Source: Sulfurovum riftiae (lineage in GTDB: Bacteria > Campylobacterota > Campylobacteria > Campylobacterales > Sulfurovaceae). Taken from it: a stretch of 64,000 nucleotides of DNA. The notes beneath the pieces were generated by a model. The model did not search any database. It saw nothing but the letters and a program-made list of their open reading frames with translations, and had not been told where the DNA came from. This document shows positions 51,471 to 64,000 of this stretch, in pieces. Location: contig NZ_LNKT01000012.1 of NCBI RefSeq assembly GCF_001595645.1, positions 186,001-250,000 of the forward strand. Reading direction: 5' to 3'. The stretch's first letter is position 1; each line of letters starts with the position of its first letter. Position numbers and translations under genes: made by a program.

Positions 51471-52886
51471 ATGCTGCAATCCGAAAGACAGGAGAGGGGG
51501 AGACGATTTGAACTGGCACTAAGGGCCGGTATCCCCATCATTCTGCTCATCTCACTGGTCTTCTACAGTATTTTCTTCAAGGAGGATCGTGTTGATCTAA
51601 CCTTGGAAAACGGCATTCTATTCGCTTCCATCGTATTCACGACGGTCTATTTCATCTATTTTCTCATCAATCTCAGTGTCAATGAAACACTGGTAGATCT
51701 GGCTACGCAAGGATATAACGAGAAAGCCTTCATCAGACAGCTTGAAGCCTATAAACCCAAGACCATTGCACTGCTTGTCATCAGAAACCTTGCCACCATC
51801 AGTGAGAACTACAGTACCGATGAAGTGGATATGCTGCTTTACTCGGTCGTTCACAAACTCAATAACGAATTTACCAAGGCAGGTTTTGGAAATACGCTCA
51901 TTGCCAGACGTTATGGCGCTGAATTCCTCATAGCCATAGACAGGGAGAGTGAAGAGATACAGACCATCTTCGAAGATTTCATAGACCATAACCGTACCAT
52001 CAACGATATAGAACTCGACTATGCCTTCTCCATGATCAAGAATACGAACGAACATATCGAAAAGACCATTTTGCACCTCAAGCACCTTCTTGCAGCACAG
52101 GACCAGGACAGAGAGAACACCCCTGTTCATGATGCACAGGAGCTTTCCCAAACAGAAGCTTCTGTCATACAGGCACTCAAAGAAAAAAGTCTTCTTCTCT
52201 CTTTCAGGCCTCTGCTGAATGTCAGAACGGACACGGTCGATATCTATGAGATCTCCGTCAAACTGAAGTCTTCCGAGATGGGAAATATACTGCCAAGGGT
52301 CTTCCTTCCCATTGTCAACCGTCTCGGCCTGGGCAGAGAATATGACCTTGCCATCTTCAAACACGTGCTTGAACTCCTGCCGCTTGTCGATGAGACTATT
52401 TCATTCTCTTTCAATCTCTCACCTTTTTCCCTGCGTGATGAGAATTTTCAGGACAAGTTCTTTACCCTCATGGATAAGACTTCTATCGACCCTTCCCGTC
52501 TGATCATTGAATTGTACGAAAGAAAGACCCACCACAACCTCAGCGGCTATCTCAGCACCCTTAAGAAATTCCGATCGAGAGGCGTACGCATTGCCATTGA
52601 CAACTTCGGATCGTCCAATGCATCCATGGAATACATGAAGCACTTCAATTTCGATATTGTTCAGTTCGACAGAGATTACGTTACCAAACTCGAAGATGCC
52701 AATACCCATGCCATGCTGACCTCCCTGATAACGATGTCCAAAGACCTTCACATCACTACAGTGGCAAAATGGGTGGACAGCAAAGCACAGAAAGAAGCAC
52801 TGATCGCGCTGGGCATCGACTATCTTCAGGGCTTTGAGATCGGGAAGCCTATCACCGAACAGCAACTCATTCAAACATACAACTAA
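51471..52886 (+). CDS. Membrane protein with degenerate GGDEF and EAL domains
   Basis: 471 residues. Two N-terminal helices (GIPIILLISLVFYSIFF and GILFASIVFTTVYFIYFLI), a GGDEF-like domain whose signature is RRYGAEFLIAI, lacking the GGDEF aspartate, and an EAL-like domain. In the EAL domain EAL reads YEISV, DDFG reads DNFGSS, the catalytic lysine in lKiD is Q (VQFDRDYV), and AEGVE reads AKWVDS, while NLS and the ELxE glutamate remain. It is probably catalytically dead and may bind c-di-GMP or act as a scaffold. Only 3 bp after gyrB, which is unusual. Confidence 0.8.
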   Translation: MLQSERQERGRRFELALRAGIPIILLISLVFYSIFFKEDRVDLTLENGILFASIVFTTVYFIYFLINLSVNETLVDLATQGYNEKAFIRQLEAYKPKTIALLVIRNLATISENYSTDEVDMLLYSVVHKLNNEFTKAGFGNTLIARRYGAEFLIAIDRESEEIQTIFEDFIDHNRTINDIELDYAFSMIKNTNEHIEKTILHLKHLLAAQDQDRENTPVHDAQELSQTEASVIQALKEKSLLLSFRPLLNVRTDTVDIYEISVKLKSSEMGNILPRVFLPIVNRLGLGREYDLAIFKHVLELLPLVDETISFSFNLSPFSLRDENFQDKFFTLMDKTSIDPSRLIIELYERKTHHNLSGYLSTLKKFRSRGVRIAIDNFGSSNASMEYMKHFNFDIVQFDRDYVTKLEDANTHAMLTSLITMSKDLHITTVAKWVDSKAQKEALIALGIDYLQGFEIGKPITEQQLIQTYN

Positions 52887-52895
52887 AGGATACCC

Positions 52896-53273
52896 ATGAA
52901 ATACGGCGAAAAAGAGATACAGGAATTCGACATCAATGCAAAAGAGAACTTCTGGCCCAACGAACATGAGAAGAACTACACCATCAATATAGAATTGCCG
53001 GAATTCATGTGCCTCTGTCCACGTTCCGGATATCCGGATTTTGCGACAATGAAACTCTCCTATGTTCCAGACAGAACCGTCATAGAGCTCAAAGCACTCA
53101 AACTCTACATCAACTCATTCATGCACAGACACATCTCCCATGAGAATTCTGCCAATGAGATCTTCGATGCGCTCTACAGCCGACTTCAGCCCAGGTCCAT
53201 GAAACTCATTGCCGACTTCAACCCAAGAGGGAACGTTCATACCGTGATCGAGATAGACAGCGAGAAGTTCTAA
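52896..53273 (+). CDS. queF: PreQ0 reductase (QueF, short type)
   Basis: 125 residues of the unimodular QueF type. FMCLCPRSGYPDFATMKLSYVPD has the catalytic Cys of the CPRSGxPD motif, and IELKALKLYINSFMHRHISHENSANEI is the NADPH-binding ELKSLK-type signature. Reduces 7-cyano-7-deazaguanine to preQ1 for queuosine. AAAGGA precedes the ATG. It follows the EAL gene by 9 bp; no other queuosine genes are close. Confidence 0.93.
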   Translation: MKYGEKEIQEFDINAKENFWPNEHEKNYTINIELPEFMCLCPRSGYPDFATMKLSYVPDRTVIELKALKLYINSFMHRHISHENSANEIFDALYSRLQPRSMKLIADFNPRGNVHTVIEIDSEKF

Positions 53274-53386
53274 TCTCTTCTCGTTCTCAAGCTCCTGCTT
53301 CCCCTTTTTTATGACAATATGACATAATTTCAACCTCTCCTGCAAAAATATATTATCATTCCTTCATGCAACACAGAAGGATGACT

Positions 53387-53629
53387 ATGATAGATTTTAA
53401 GACTGTCATGCAGCGGATCAGAGAGGTCCTGCTCGAGAAAAAACAGCAGAAGAAGATCCTGGACAGGGAGATTGCTGTAACCCTGAAGCTGGACCCTCAG
53501 TACTTCGCCGTGATCAAAAAACGCAACAAGATCCCCTATGAAGCCATTGCCTATTTTTGCAAAGAGCACTATATCAATATGAACTGGCTCCTGCTTGACC
53601 AAAAACCAAAGTATTTGACCAAAATATGA
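53387..53629 (+). CDS. CI-repressor-like small HTH protein
   Basis: 80 residues. KILDREIAVTLKLDPQYFAVIKKRNKIPYEAIAYFCKEHYINMNWLLLDQ fits the N-terminal helix-turn-helix of CI-type phage repressors, with the (Y)FAVIKKRNKIPYE recognition region. There is no C-terminal cleavage domain. The start at 53387 has AAGG six bases upstream; earlier ATGs (53366, 53381) do not. There is no adjacent prophage. Likely a chromosomal regulator. Confidence 0.75.
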   Translation: MIDFKTVMQRIREVLLEKKQQKKILDREIAVTLKLDPQYFAVIKKRNKIPYEAIAYFCKEHYINMNWLLLDQKPKYLTKI

Positions 53630-53675
53630 TTTATAGCTATAATGAAGTATCAAATTGTAAAAAAGGATAGATATT

Positions 53676-54017
53676 ATGAGTAAAAAAGTGGAAAAGATAG
53701 CCCTCTACTCCGAAGCGGCAAAAGAGCTTAATCTGAATCTCTCAGATGCACTGATCATCAATGTGACCACCCATCTGGGACCATCTATCTATAAAAAAGA
53801 TGCCGAGATCGTTTCCTGTTCGGACAGTACCGAACTTGAGACCGTCAAAAAGAATTTTTTGCAAAAGAAACTTGGATTGGATGAAGATGATGCAACTCTG
53901 GATGCTGCCATTAAAAAAGCATGTGAAGCGATGGGTTCCTCGAACAGCCGTAAATACAGAGTACTCTTTTATGCCCTGCTTGCCAAAGAGTTCGGCAAAG
54001 AAGATGTATACGCCTAA
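53676..54017 (+). CDS. DUF2853 family protein
   Basis: 113 residues. NVTTHLGPSIYKKDAEIVSCSDSTELETVKKNFLQKKLGL and AIKKACEAMGSSNSRKYRVLFYALLAKEFGK are conserved in DUF2853, a small helical family of unknown function. TATAAT lies about 40 bases before and AAGGA precedes the ATG. It is convergent with the gene at 54051. Confidence 0.82.
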   Translation: MSKKVEKIALYSEAAKELNLNLSDALIINVTTHLGPSIYKKDAEIVSCSDSTELETVKKNFLQKKLGLDEDDATLDAAIKKACEAMGSSNSRKYRVLFYALLAKEFGKEDVYA

Positions 54018-54027
54018 ATGACATATC

Positions 54028-54050
54028 ATCTTCGGGTATGCCCCGAAGAT
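54028..54050. terminator. Bidirectional hairpin between DUF2853 and the gene at 54051
   Basis: ATCTTCGGG pairs with CCCGAAGAT around a 5-nt loop. It ends exactly at the minus-strand stop codon (54051-54053) and follows the plus-strand stop by ten bases. T-rich sequence follows on both sides but is short. Confidence 0.55.
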
Positions 54051-54416
54051 CTATATCTTGATAAAGAGGAGATACTTCTTCATCTCCTCGTTCTTTCCAA
54101 ATCCTACAATTTCCATATTGCTGTACTGTTCATTTACATCCATTCTAAGCTCATACATCATCACATCCATATCAGATATCAAAAGAGGCGGAATAAGCGC
54201 TCCTACGGTAATTTTAGTATCATTACCGTCGATTTCAAAGATGAGTTGCTTCCTGATCTCGTCAAGATGATGTGTGTTGAGTGGTGCTTCCCCGGCATAG
54301 ACAAGTTTTGAAGGATCGTTTGCATCCTCTTTTAACAGCCCGGCAGTAAGTACAAAATCTTCCGCATTGGCAATGGATTCGCGTATATCTTCTATAAGGT
54401 CTATGATGACTTTCAT
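54051..54416 (-). CDS. Conserved small soluble protein, unknown
   Basis: 121 residues, mixed alpha/beta, no membrane segment. MKVIIDLIEDIRESIANAEDFVLTAGLLKED begins with a helical region; the C-terminal half (TKITVGALIPPLLISDMDVMMYELRMDVNEQYSNMEIVGFG) looks beta-rich. AAAGGAAAA precedes the ATG. No family recognised. The 361-bp gap behind it holds only repeat DNA. Confidence 0.65.
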   Translation of the reverse strand: MKVIIDLIEDIRESIANAEDFVLTAGLLKEDANDPSKLVYAGEAPLNTHHLDEIRKQLIFEIDGNDTKITVGALIPPLLISDMDVMMYELRMDVNEQYSNMEIVGFGKNEEMKKYLLFIKI

Positions 54417-54494
54417 TTTTTTCCTTTAAAAACTGTGCTTTGAAATATAGCATAAAGAGGGAGAAATTACAATTGGTGTTAAGCTGTAAACTGT

Positions 54495-54557
54495 GGTCGG
54501 TGAACCGACCCTACAAGTGACATATTCCACCAAAACCGTAGGGTCGATTTATCGACC
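54495..54557. repeat. REP-like pair, inward GTAG (copy A)
   Basis: GGTCGGTGAACCGACCCTAC at 54495-54514 is followed 23 nt later by GTAGGGTCGATTTATCGACC at 54538-54557. The GTAG heads face inwards, opposite to the other pairs. Confidence 0.88.
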
Positions 54558-54667
54558 ACCACAAAGAAATCAAAAATGATCGTCACAATATAAATACATC
54601 ATAGAAAATTTTGGAATTAATTTGTTGGAGATGGAAAAATTATAATGGGTGTTAATCGGTACATTAT

Positions 54668-54730
54668 GGTCGGTGAACCGACCCTACAAGTGACATATTT
54701 CACCAAAACCGTAGGGTCGATTTATCGACC
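54668..54730. repeat. REP-like pair, inward GTAG (copy B)
   Basis: Same two units and spacer as copy A, 173 bp away; both units are identical and the spacer differs at one base, so the block was duplicated recently. Confidence 0.88.
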
Positions 54731-54777
54731 ATTAAGTGCACCCATCTCATAAAGATGAGTGCAAATCAACGAAAAGA

Positions 54778-56868
54778 TTAACTATTTCTCTTTTCGATGA
54801 TCTCTTTGGCTACGTTCTGCGGAACTTCTTCATAGTGATCGAATTCCATAGCATATGTCGCACGACCCTGAGTCATGGATCTGAGGTCAGTTGAGTAACC
54901 GAACATTTCTGAAAGAGGAACGAACGCGTTAACGATCTTGTTACCTGCTCTGTCATCCATACCGGAAACCTGTCCACGTCTTTTTGCAACATCACCGATG
55001 ACATCACCCATGAACTCTTCAGGTACTTCAACTTCAACTTTCATCATTGGCTCAAGGATGACAGGGTTCGCTTCTCTACAACCGTCTCTGAATCCCATAG
55101 AACCGGCAAGTTTAAACGCCATTTCAGAGGAGTCGACATCATGGTAAGAACCATCATAAAGTGTTACTTTGACATCTTCAACAGGATATCCGGCCTGGAT
55201 ACCTCTCTGCATTGCTTCCTGAATACCTTTGTTGACCGGCTGGATAAATTCCTTAGGAACAACCCCACCTTTGACTTCATCGACGAATTCGTATCCGAAA
55301 CCTGGTTCCTGCGGCTCGATTCTAAGGAATACGTGACCATACTGTCCACGTCCACCGGACTGCTTCGCATACTTGTACTCTTTATTGACCGCTTTACGGA
55401 TCGTTTCACGGTAAGCAACCTGTGGTGCACCCACTTCTGCTTCAACTTTGAATTCTCTTTTCATTCTGTCAACAAGGATCTCGAGGTGAAGTTCACCCAT
55501 TCCTGAGATGATCGTCTGACCGGACTCTTCGTCAGTCGCAACACGGAAAGACGGATCTTCTGCAGCAAGTTTACCAAGTGCAAGTCCCATTTTTTCCTGA
55601 TCCGCTTTTGTCTTAGGCTCAACCGCAACAGAGATTACCGGATCCGGGAAGTCCATTCTTTCAAGAACCACTTTGTCTTTGTCTGAACAGAGTGTATCAC
55701 CAGTCGTTGTGTTCTTAAGACCAACAACCGCACCGATCTCGCCAGCATAGATCTCAGGGATCTCTTCTCTTTTGATCGCGTGCATCTTCATGATACGGCC
55801 AACTCTCTCTTTTTTCTCTTTTGTAGAGTTAAGCACGTAAGAACCTGACTCCAAAGAACCTCTGTAGACACGGATGAACGTCAACTGTCCAACGAACGGG
55901 TCGGTCATGATCTTGAATGCAAGTGCTGCGAATGGGCCATCATCTGTGGACTCAACGATCACTTCTACATTCTCGTCTTCCATCTTCGTACCTTTGATCG
56001 GTGGTGCTTCAACAGGAGAAGGAAGGTAATGAACAACAGCGTCAAGAAGTGTCTGAACACCTTTGTTCTTGAAAGCTGTACCCGGAAGCATTGGAACTAC
56101 GTGCATATTGATACATGCTGCTTTGATACCAGCCATGATCTCTTCAGTCGTAAGTTCTTCACCTTCCATGTATTTTTCCATAAGCGCTTCGTTACCGTCA
56201 ACTTCAGAGATACCTTCGATCAGTTTTTCTCTGAATGCTTCAGCCTGCTCCTGGAGTTCCGGACGAATATCCTGCTCATGATATGCAGAACCCATTTCAG
56301 CATCTGCATCCCAAACGATCTCTTTCATCTTCACGAGGTCAACAACACCTTCGAAGTTCTCTTCTGCACCGATAGGAAGCTGGATCACAAGCGGGTTACC
56401 TTTGAGTCTGTCCCTGATCTGTCTTTCAACTTCTAAGAAATCAGCACCGGTTCTGTCCATTTTGTTCACGAAAACCAATGAAGGTACACCATAACGGTTT
56501 CTCTGTCTCCATACTGTTTCAGATTGTGGCTGAACCCCACCAACTGCACAGAATACAGATACAGCACCGTCAAGTACTCTCATAGATCTTTCAACTTCGA
56601 TCGTAAAGTCAACGTGGCCCGGAGTGTCAATGATGTTGATCTGCTTACCTAACCACTCACAAGTTGTCGCAGCCGAAGTAATTGTAATACCTCTCTCCTG
56701 CTCCTGCTCCATCCAGTCCATAGTTGCAGCACCGTCGTGAACTTCACCGATCTTGTGCTCAACACCTGTATAGAAAAGGATTCTTTCCGTTGTTGTTGTT
56801 TTACCTGCATCAATGTGAGCAGCGATACCGATGTTTCTTACGTCTTCAAGTTTGTGCGTTCTTGCCAT
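54778..56868 (-). CDS. fusA: Elongation factor G
   Basis: 696 residues. G1 motif [14 protein letters not shown] (17-24), switch [20 protein letters not shown], and the domain IV/V segments [10 protein letters not shown] and [21 protein letters not shown]. GTPase that drives translocation. Follows rpsG by 12 bp. tuf does not follow, unlike the Enterobacteria str operon. Confidence 0.98.
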   Translation of the reverse strand: MARTHKLEDVRNIGIAAHIDAGKTTTTERILFYTGVEHKIGEVHDGAATMDWMEQEQERGITITSAATTCEWLGKQINIIDTPGHVDFTIEVERSMRVLDGAVSVFCAVGGVQPQSETVWRQRNRYGVPSLVFVNKMDRTGADFLEVERQIRDRLKGNPLVIQLPIGAEENFEGVVDLVKMKEIVWDADAEMGSAYHEQDIRPELQEQAEAFREKLIEGISEVDGNEALMEKYMEGEELTTEEIMAGIKAACINMHVVPMLPGTAFKNKGVQTLLDAVVHYLPSPVEAPPIKGTKMEDENVEVIVESTDDGPFAALAFKIMTDPFVGQLTFIRVYRGSLESGSYVLNSTKEKKERVGRIMKMHAIKREEIPEIYAGEIGAVVGLKNTTTGDTLCSDKDKVVLERMDFPDPVISVAVEPKTKADQEKMGLALGKLAAEDPSFRVATDEESGQTIISGMGELHLEILVDRMKREFKVEAEVGAPQVAYRETIRKAVNKEYKYAKQSGGRGQYGHVFLRIEPQEPGFGYEFVDEVKGGVVPKEFIQPVNKGIQEAMQRGIQAGYPVEDVKVTLYDGSYHDVDSSEMAFKLAGSMGFRDGCREANPVILEPMMKVEVEVPEEFMGDVIGDVAKRRGQVSGMDDRAGNKIVNAFVPLSEMFGYSTDLRSMTQGRATYAMEFDHYEEVPQNVAKEIIEKRNS

Positions 56869-56880
56869 AACTTTACTTCC

Positions 56881-57360
<480 letters not shown>

Positions 57361-57474
57361 TTACTTCAATCTTATATTATTGATTTACTCAAGTTTTATC
57401 CCCTAAGGATTTTTGATAAAACCTGCCTAAGCTCATTGCTAAGCTAAACGCTTTTTTGTCTGTCTAAATGATCT

Positions 57475-57846
57475 TTATTTAGGTTTCTTGGTACCGTACT
57501 TAGATCTTGCAACAGTTCTACCATTTACTCCTGACGCATCGAGTGCACCACGAACGATGTGATACTTCACACCAGGTAAATCTTTAATTCTTCCCCCACG
57601 TACAAGTACGATAGAGTGCTCTTGAAGGTTGTGACCCTCACCACCGATGTATGAGATCACTTCAAATCCTGAAGTCAATCTAACTTTTGCAACTTTTCTA
57701 AGTGCTGAGTTAGGTTTCTTTGGAGTTGTAGTATAAACTCTTGTACATACGCCTCTTCTCTGAGGACATTTTACGAGTGCAGGTGATTTTGATTTTTTCA
57801 CTTGCTTCTTACGTTCTTTACGAATCAATTGGTTAATTGTAGGCAA
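57475..57846 (-). CDS. rpsL: 30S ribosomal protein S12, TTG start
   Basis: 123 residues. [43 protein letters not shown] with the lysine of the streptomycin-related site, and GRGRxKDLPG as [14 protein letters not shown]. The only frame that gives the family N-terminus begins with TTG at 57846, preceded by AAAGGAAA. A non-ATG start in a highly expressed ribosomal gene is uncommon. Confidence 0.96.
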   Translation of the reverse strand: MPTINQLIRKERKKQVKKSKSPALVKCPQRRGVCTRVYTTTPKKPNSALRKVAKVRLTSGFEVISYIGGEGHNLQEHSIVLVRGGRIKDLPGVKYHIVRGALDASGVNGRTVARSKYGTKKPK

Positions 57847-57964
57847 ATCGTTTCCTTTCTTTGGTTAGTTTGAATTGAATCTGGTTATTACACCATATAA
57901 AAATACTCAAAAAAGTACTTATATATACCGTAAAGCAGTACTATACATAGAAAAATGGAGGTGT

Positions 57965-57970
57965 ATTATA
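57965..57970 (-). promoter_or_regulatory. -10 element of the rpsL operon
   Basis: Minus-strand TTTTTCGATATAAT, with the same TTTCG prefix as several other promoters here. About 120 bases before the rpsL start; a nearer TTATATGGTGTAAT is a second candidate. Confidence 0.5.
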
Positions 57971-58019
57971 TCGAAAAAGTCTTTGTTTTTTCTGAAATGG
58001 AACATAGGAGAAAGGAAAG

Positions 58020-58046
58020 GCTCAGCTGCCAGGAAGGCAGCTGAGC
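58020..58046 (-). terminator. Intrinsic terminator of the rpoB-rpoC operon
   Basis: GCTCAGCTGCC pairs with GGCAGCTGAGC over 11 bp around a 5-nt loop, 13 bases after the rpoC stop. On the minus strand it is followed by CTTTCCTTTCT. This is the strongest terminator structure in the window. Confidence 0.75.
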
Positions 58047-58059
58047 ATAAAGTGACAGC

Positions 58060-64000
<5,941 letters not shown>

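Larger units (their letters stand above)
54417..54777. other. 361-bp gap: tandem duplicated repeat block
   Basis: Two copies of an about 100-bp segment, 54460-54559 and 54633-54732, are arranged as a direct repeat with a period of 173 bp. Each contains an inward-facing REP-like pair. The remaining DNA is AT-rich with no ORF. A weak hairpin near 54737-54763 may be the terminator of the rpsL-fusA unit. Confidence 0.8.

Noticed and set aside
49935-51479. 514-codon minus-strand open frame across gyrB
   Set aside because: It is the antisense shadow of gyrB, with no recognisable family, cysteine/phenylalanine-rich composition and no ribosome binding site.
53387-53629. Prophage remnant around the CI-like gene
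   Set aside because: No integrase, structural gene or attachment duplication; neighbours queF and DUF2853 are chromosomal genes.

Overview
The window comes from a chemolithotrophic Campylobacterota (epsilonproteobacterial) chromosome, most likely a Sulfurovum-like organism. This rests on gene content I recognise rather than on a database search: a cbb3 oxidase operon ccoN-ccoO-ccoQ-ccoP followed by DUF4006, a TPM-like protein and a FixH-like protein; an AddAB-type nuclease pair; a CiaB-family protein; DUF507; a rpsL-rpsG-fusA group next to separate, overlapping rpoB and rpoC; and an E. coli-type short-chain prenyl synthase. Almost everything is single-copy housekeeping DNA. I see no prophage, transposase, CRISPR array, tRNA or rRNA.

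Layout. Bases 1-5543 (minus strand) hold the end of rplM and addA/addB. Bases 5642-10451 (minus) are the respiratory cbb3 operon, including a 33-codon membrane ORF. Bases 10675-16933 (minus) carry ddl, carA, DUF507, purA, hisZ and a class V aminotransferase. Bases 17095-35502 are a mosaic of short transcription units on both strands: amidohydrolase, an HATPase-GNAT fusion, ciaB, rdgB, an MFS transporter, a DUF4382 lipoprotein, transketolase, prenyl synthase, aroK, an SDR, MATE, thpR, purN, a NosD-like protein and NAD(P)HX repair. Bases 35710-41123 (plus) run rpsU, purT, yjbQ, a 2-hydroxyacid dehydrogenase and an orphan sdhA/sdhB-like pair. Bases 41287-43644 (minus) hold a thioesterase, an M50-like protein and leuC. 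Bases 43808-54017 (plus) hold an NFACT protein, cdsA, dxr, a hydrolase, tsaD, gyrB, a degenerate GGDEF-EAL protein, queF, a CI-like regulator and DUF2853. Bases 54051-64000 (minus) hold a small unknown gene and then fusA, rpsG, rpsL, rpoC and the 3' part of rpoB.

The least ordinary content is between genes. (i) A REP/BIME-like family whose units start with GTAG followed by a hairpin occurs about ten times, in paired outward and inward arrangements and with at least three stem sequences. One pair lies in frame inside a protein gene, and two copies supply the stop codon of the preceding gene. (ii) A second family has a small hairpin head, heptanucleotide repeats and, in two copies, a terminal hairpin. 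(iii) A 169-bp element with 21-bp terminal inverted repeats supplies the stop codons of both convergent flanking genes. (iv) A hisZ-tail duplication forms a 46-codon ORF joined by ATGA overlaps to both hisZ and purA. (v) Several genes have a -10 hexamer only 6-7 nt before the ATG and no Shine-Dalgarno, which predicts leaderless mRNAs.

Functionally the region joins microaerobic respiration (cbb3, fumarate/succinate enzyme), nucleotide and amino-acid biosynthesis (purA, purN, purT, carA, hisZ, leuC, aroK), isoprenoid and lipid precursors (dxr, ispA-like, cdsA) and core information processing. No system in it is clearly new. The repeat elements, the small ORFs and the predicted leaderless genes are the best leads.
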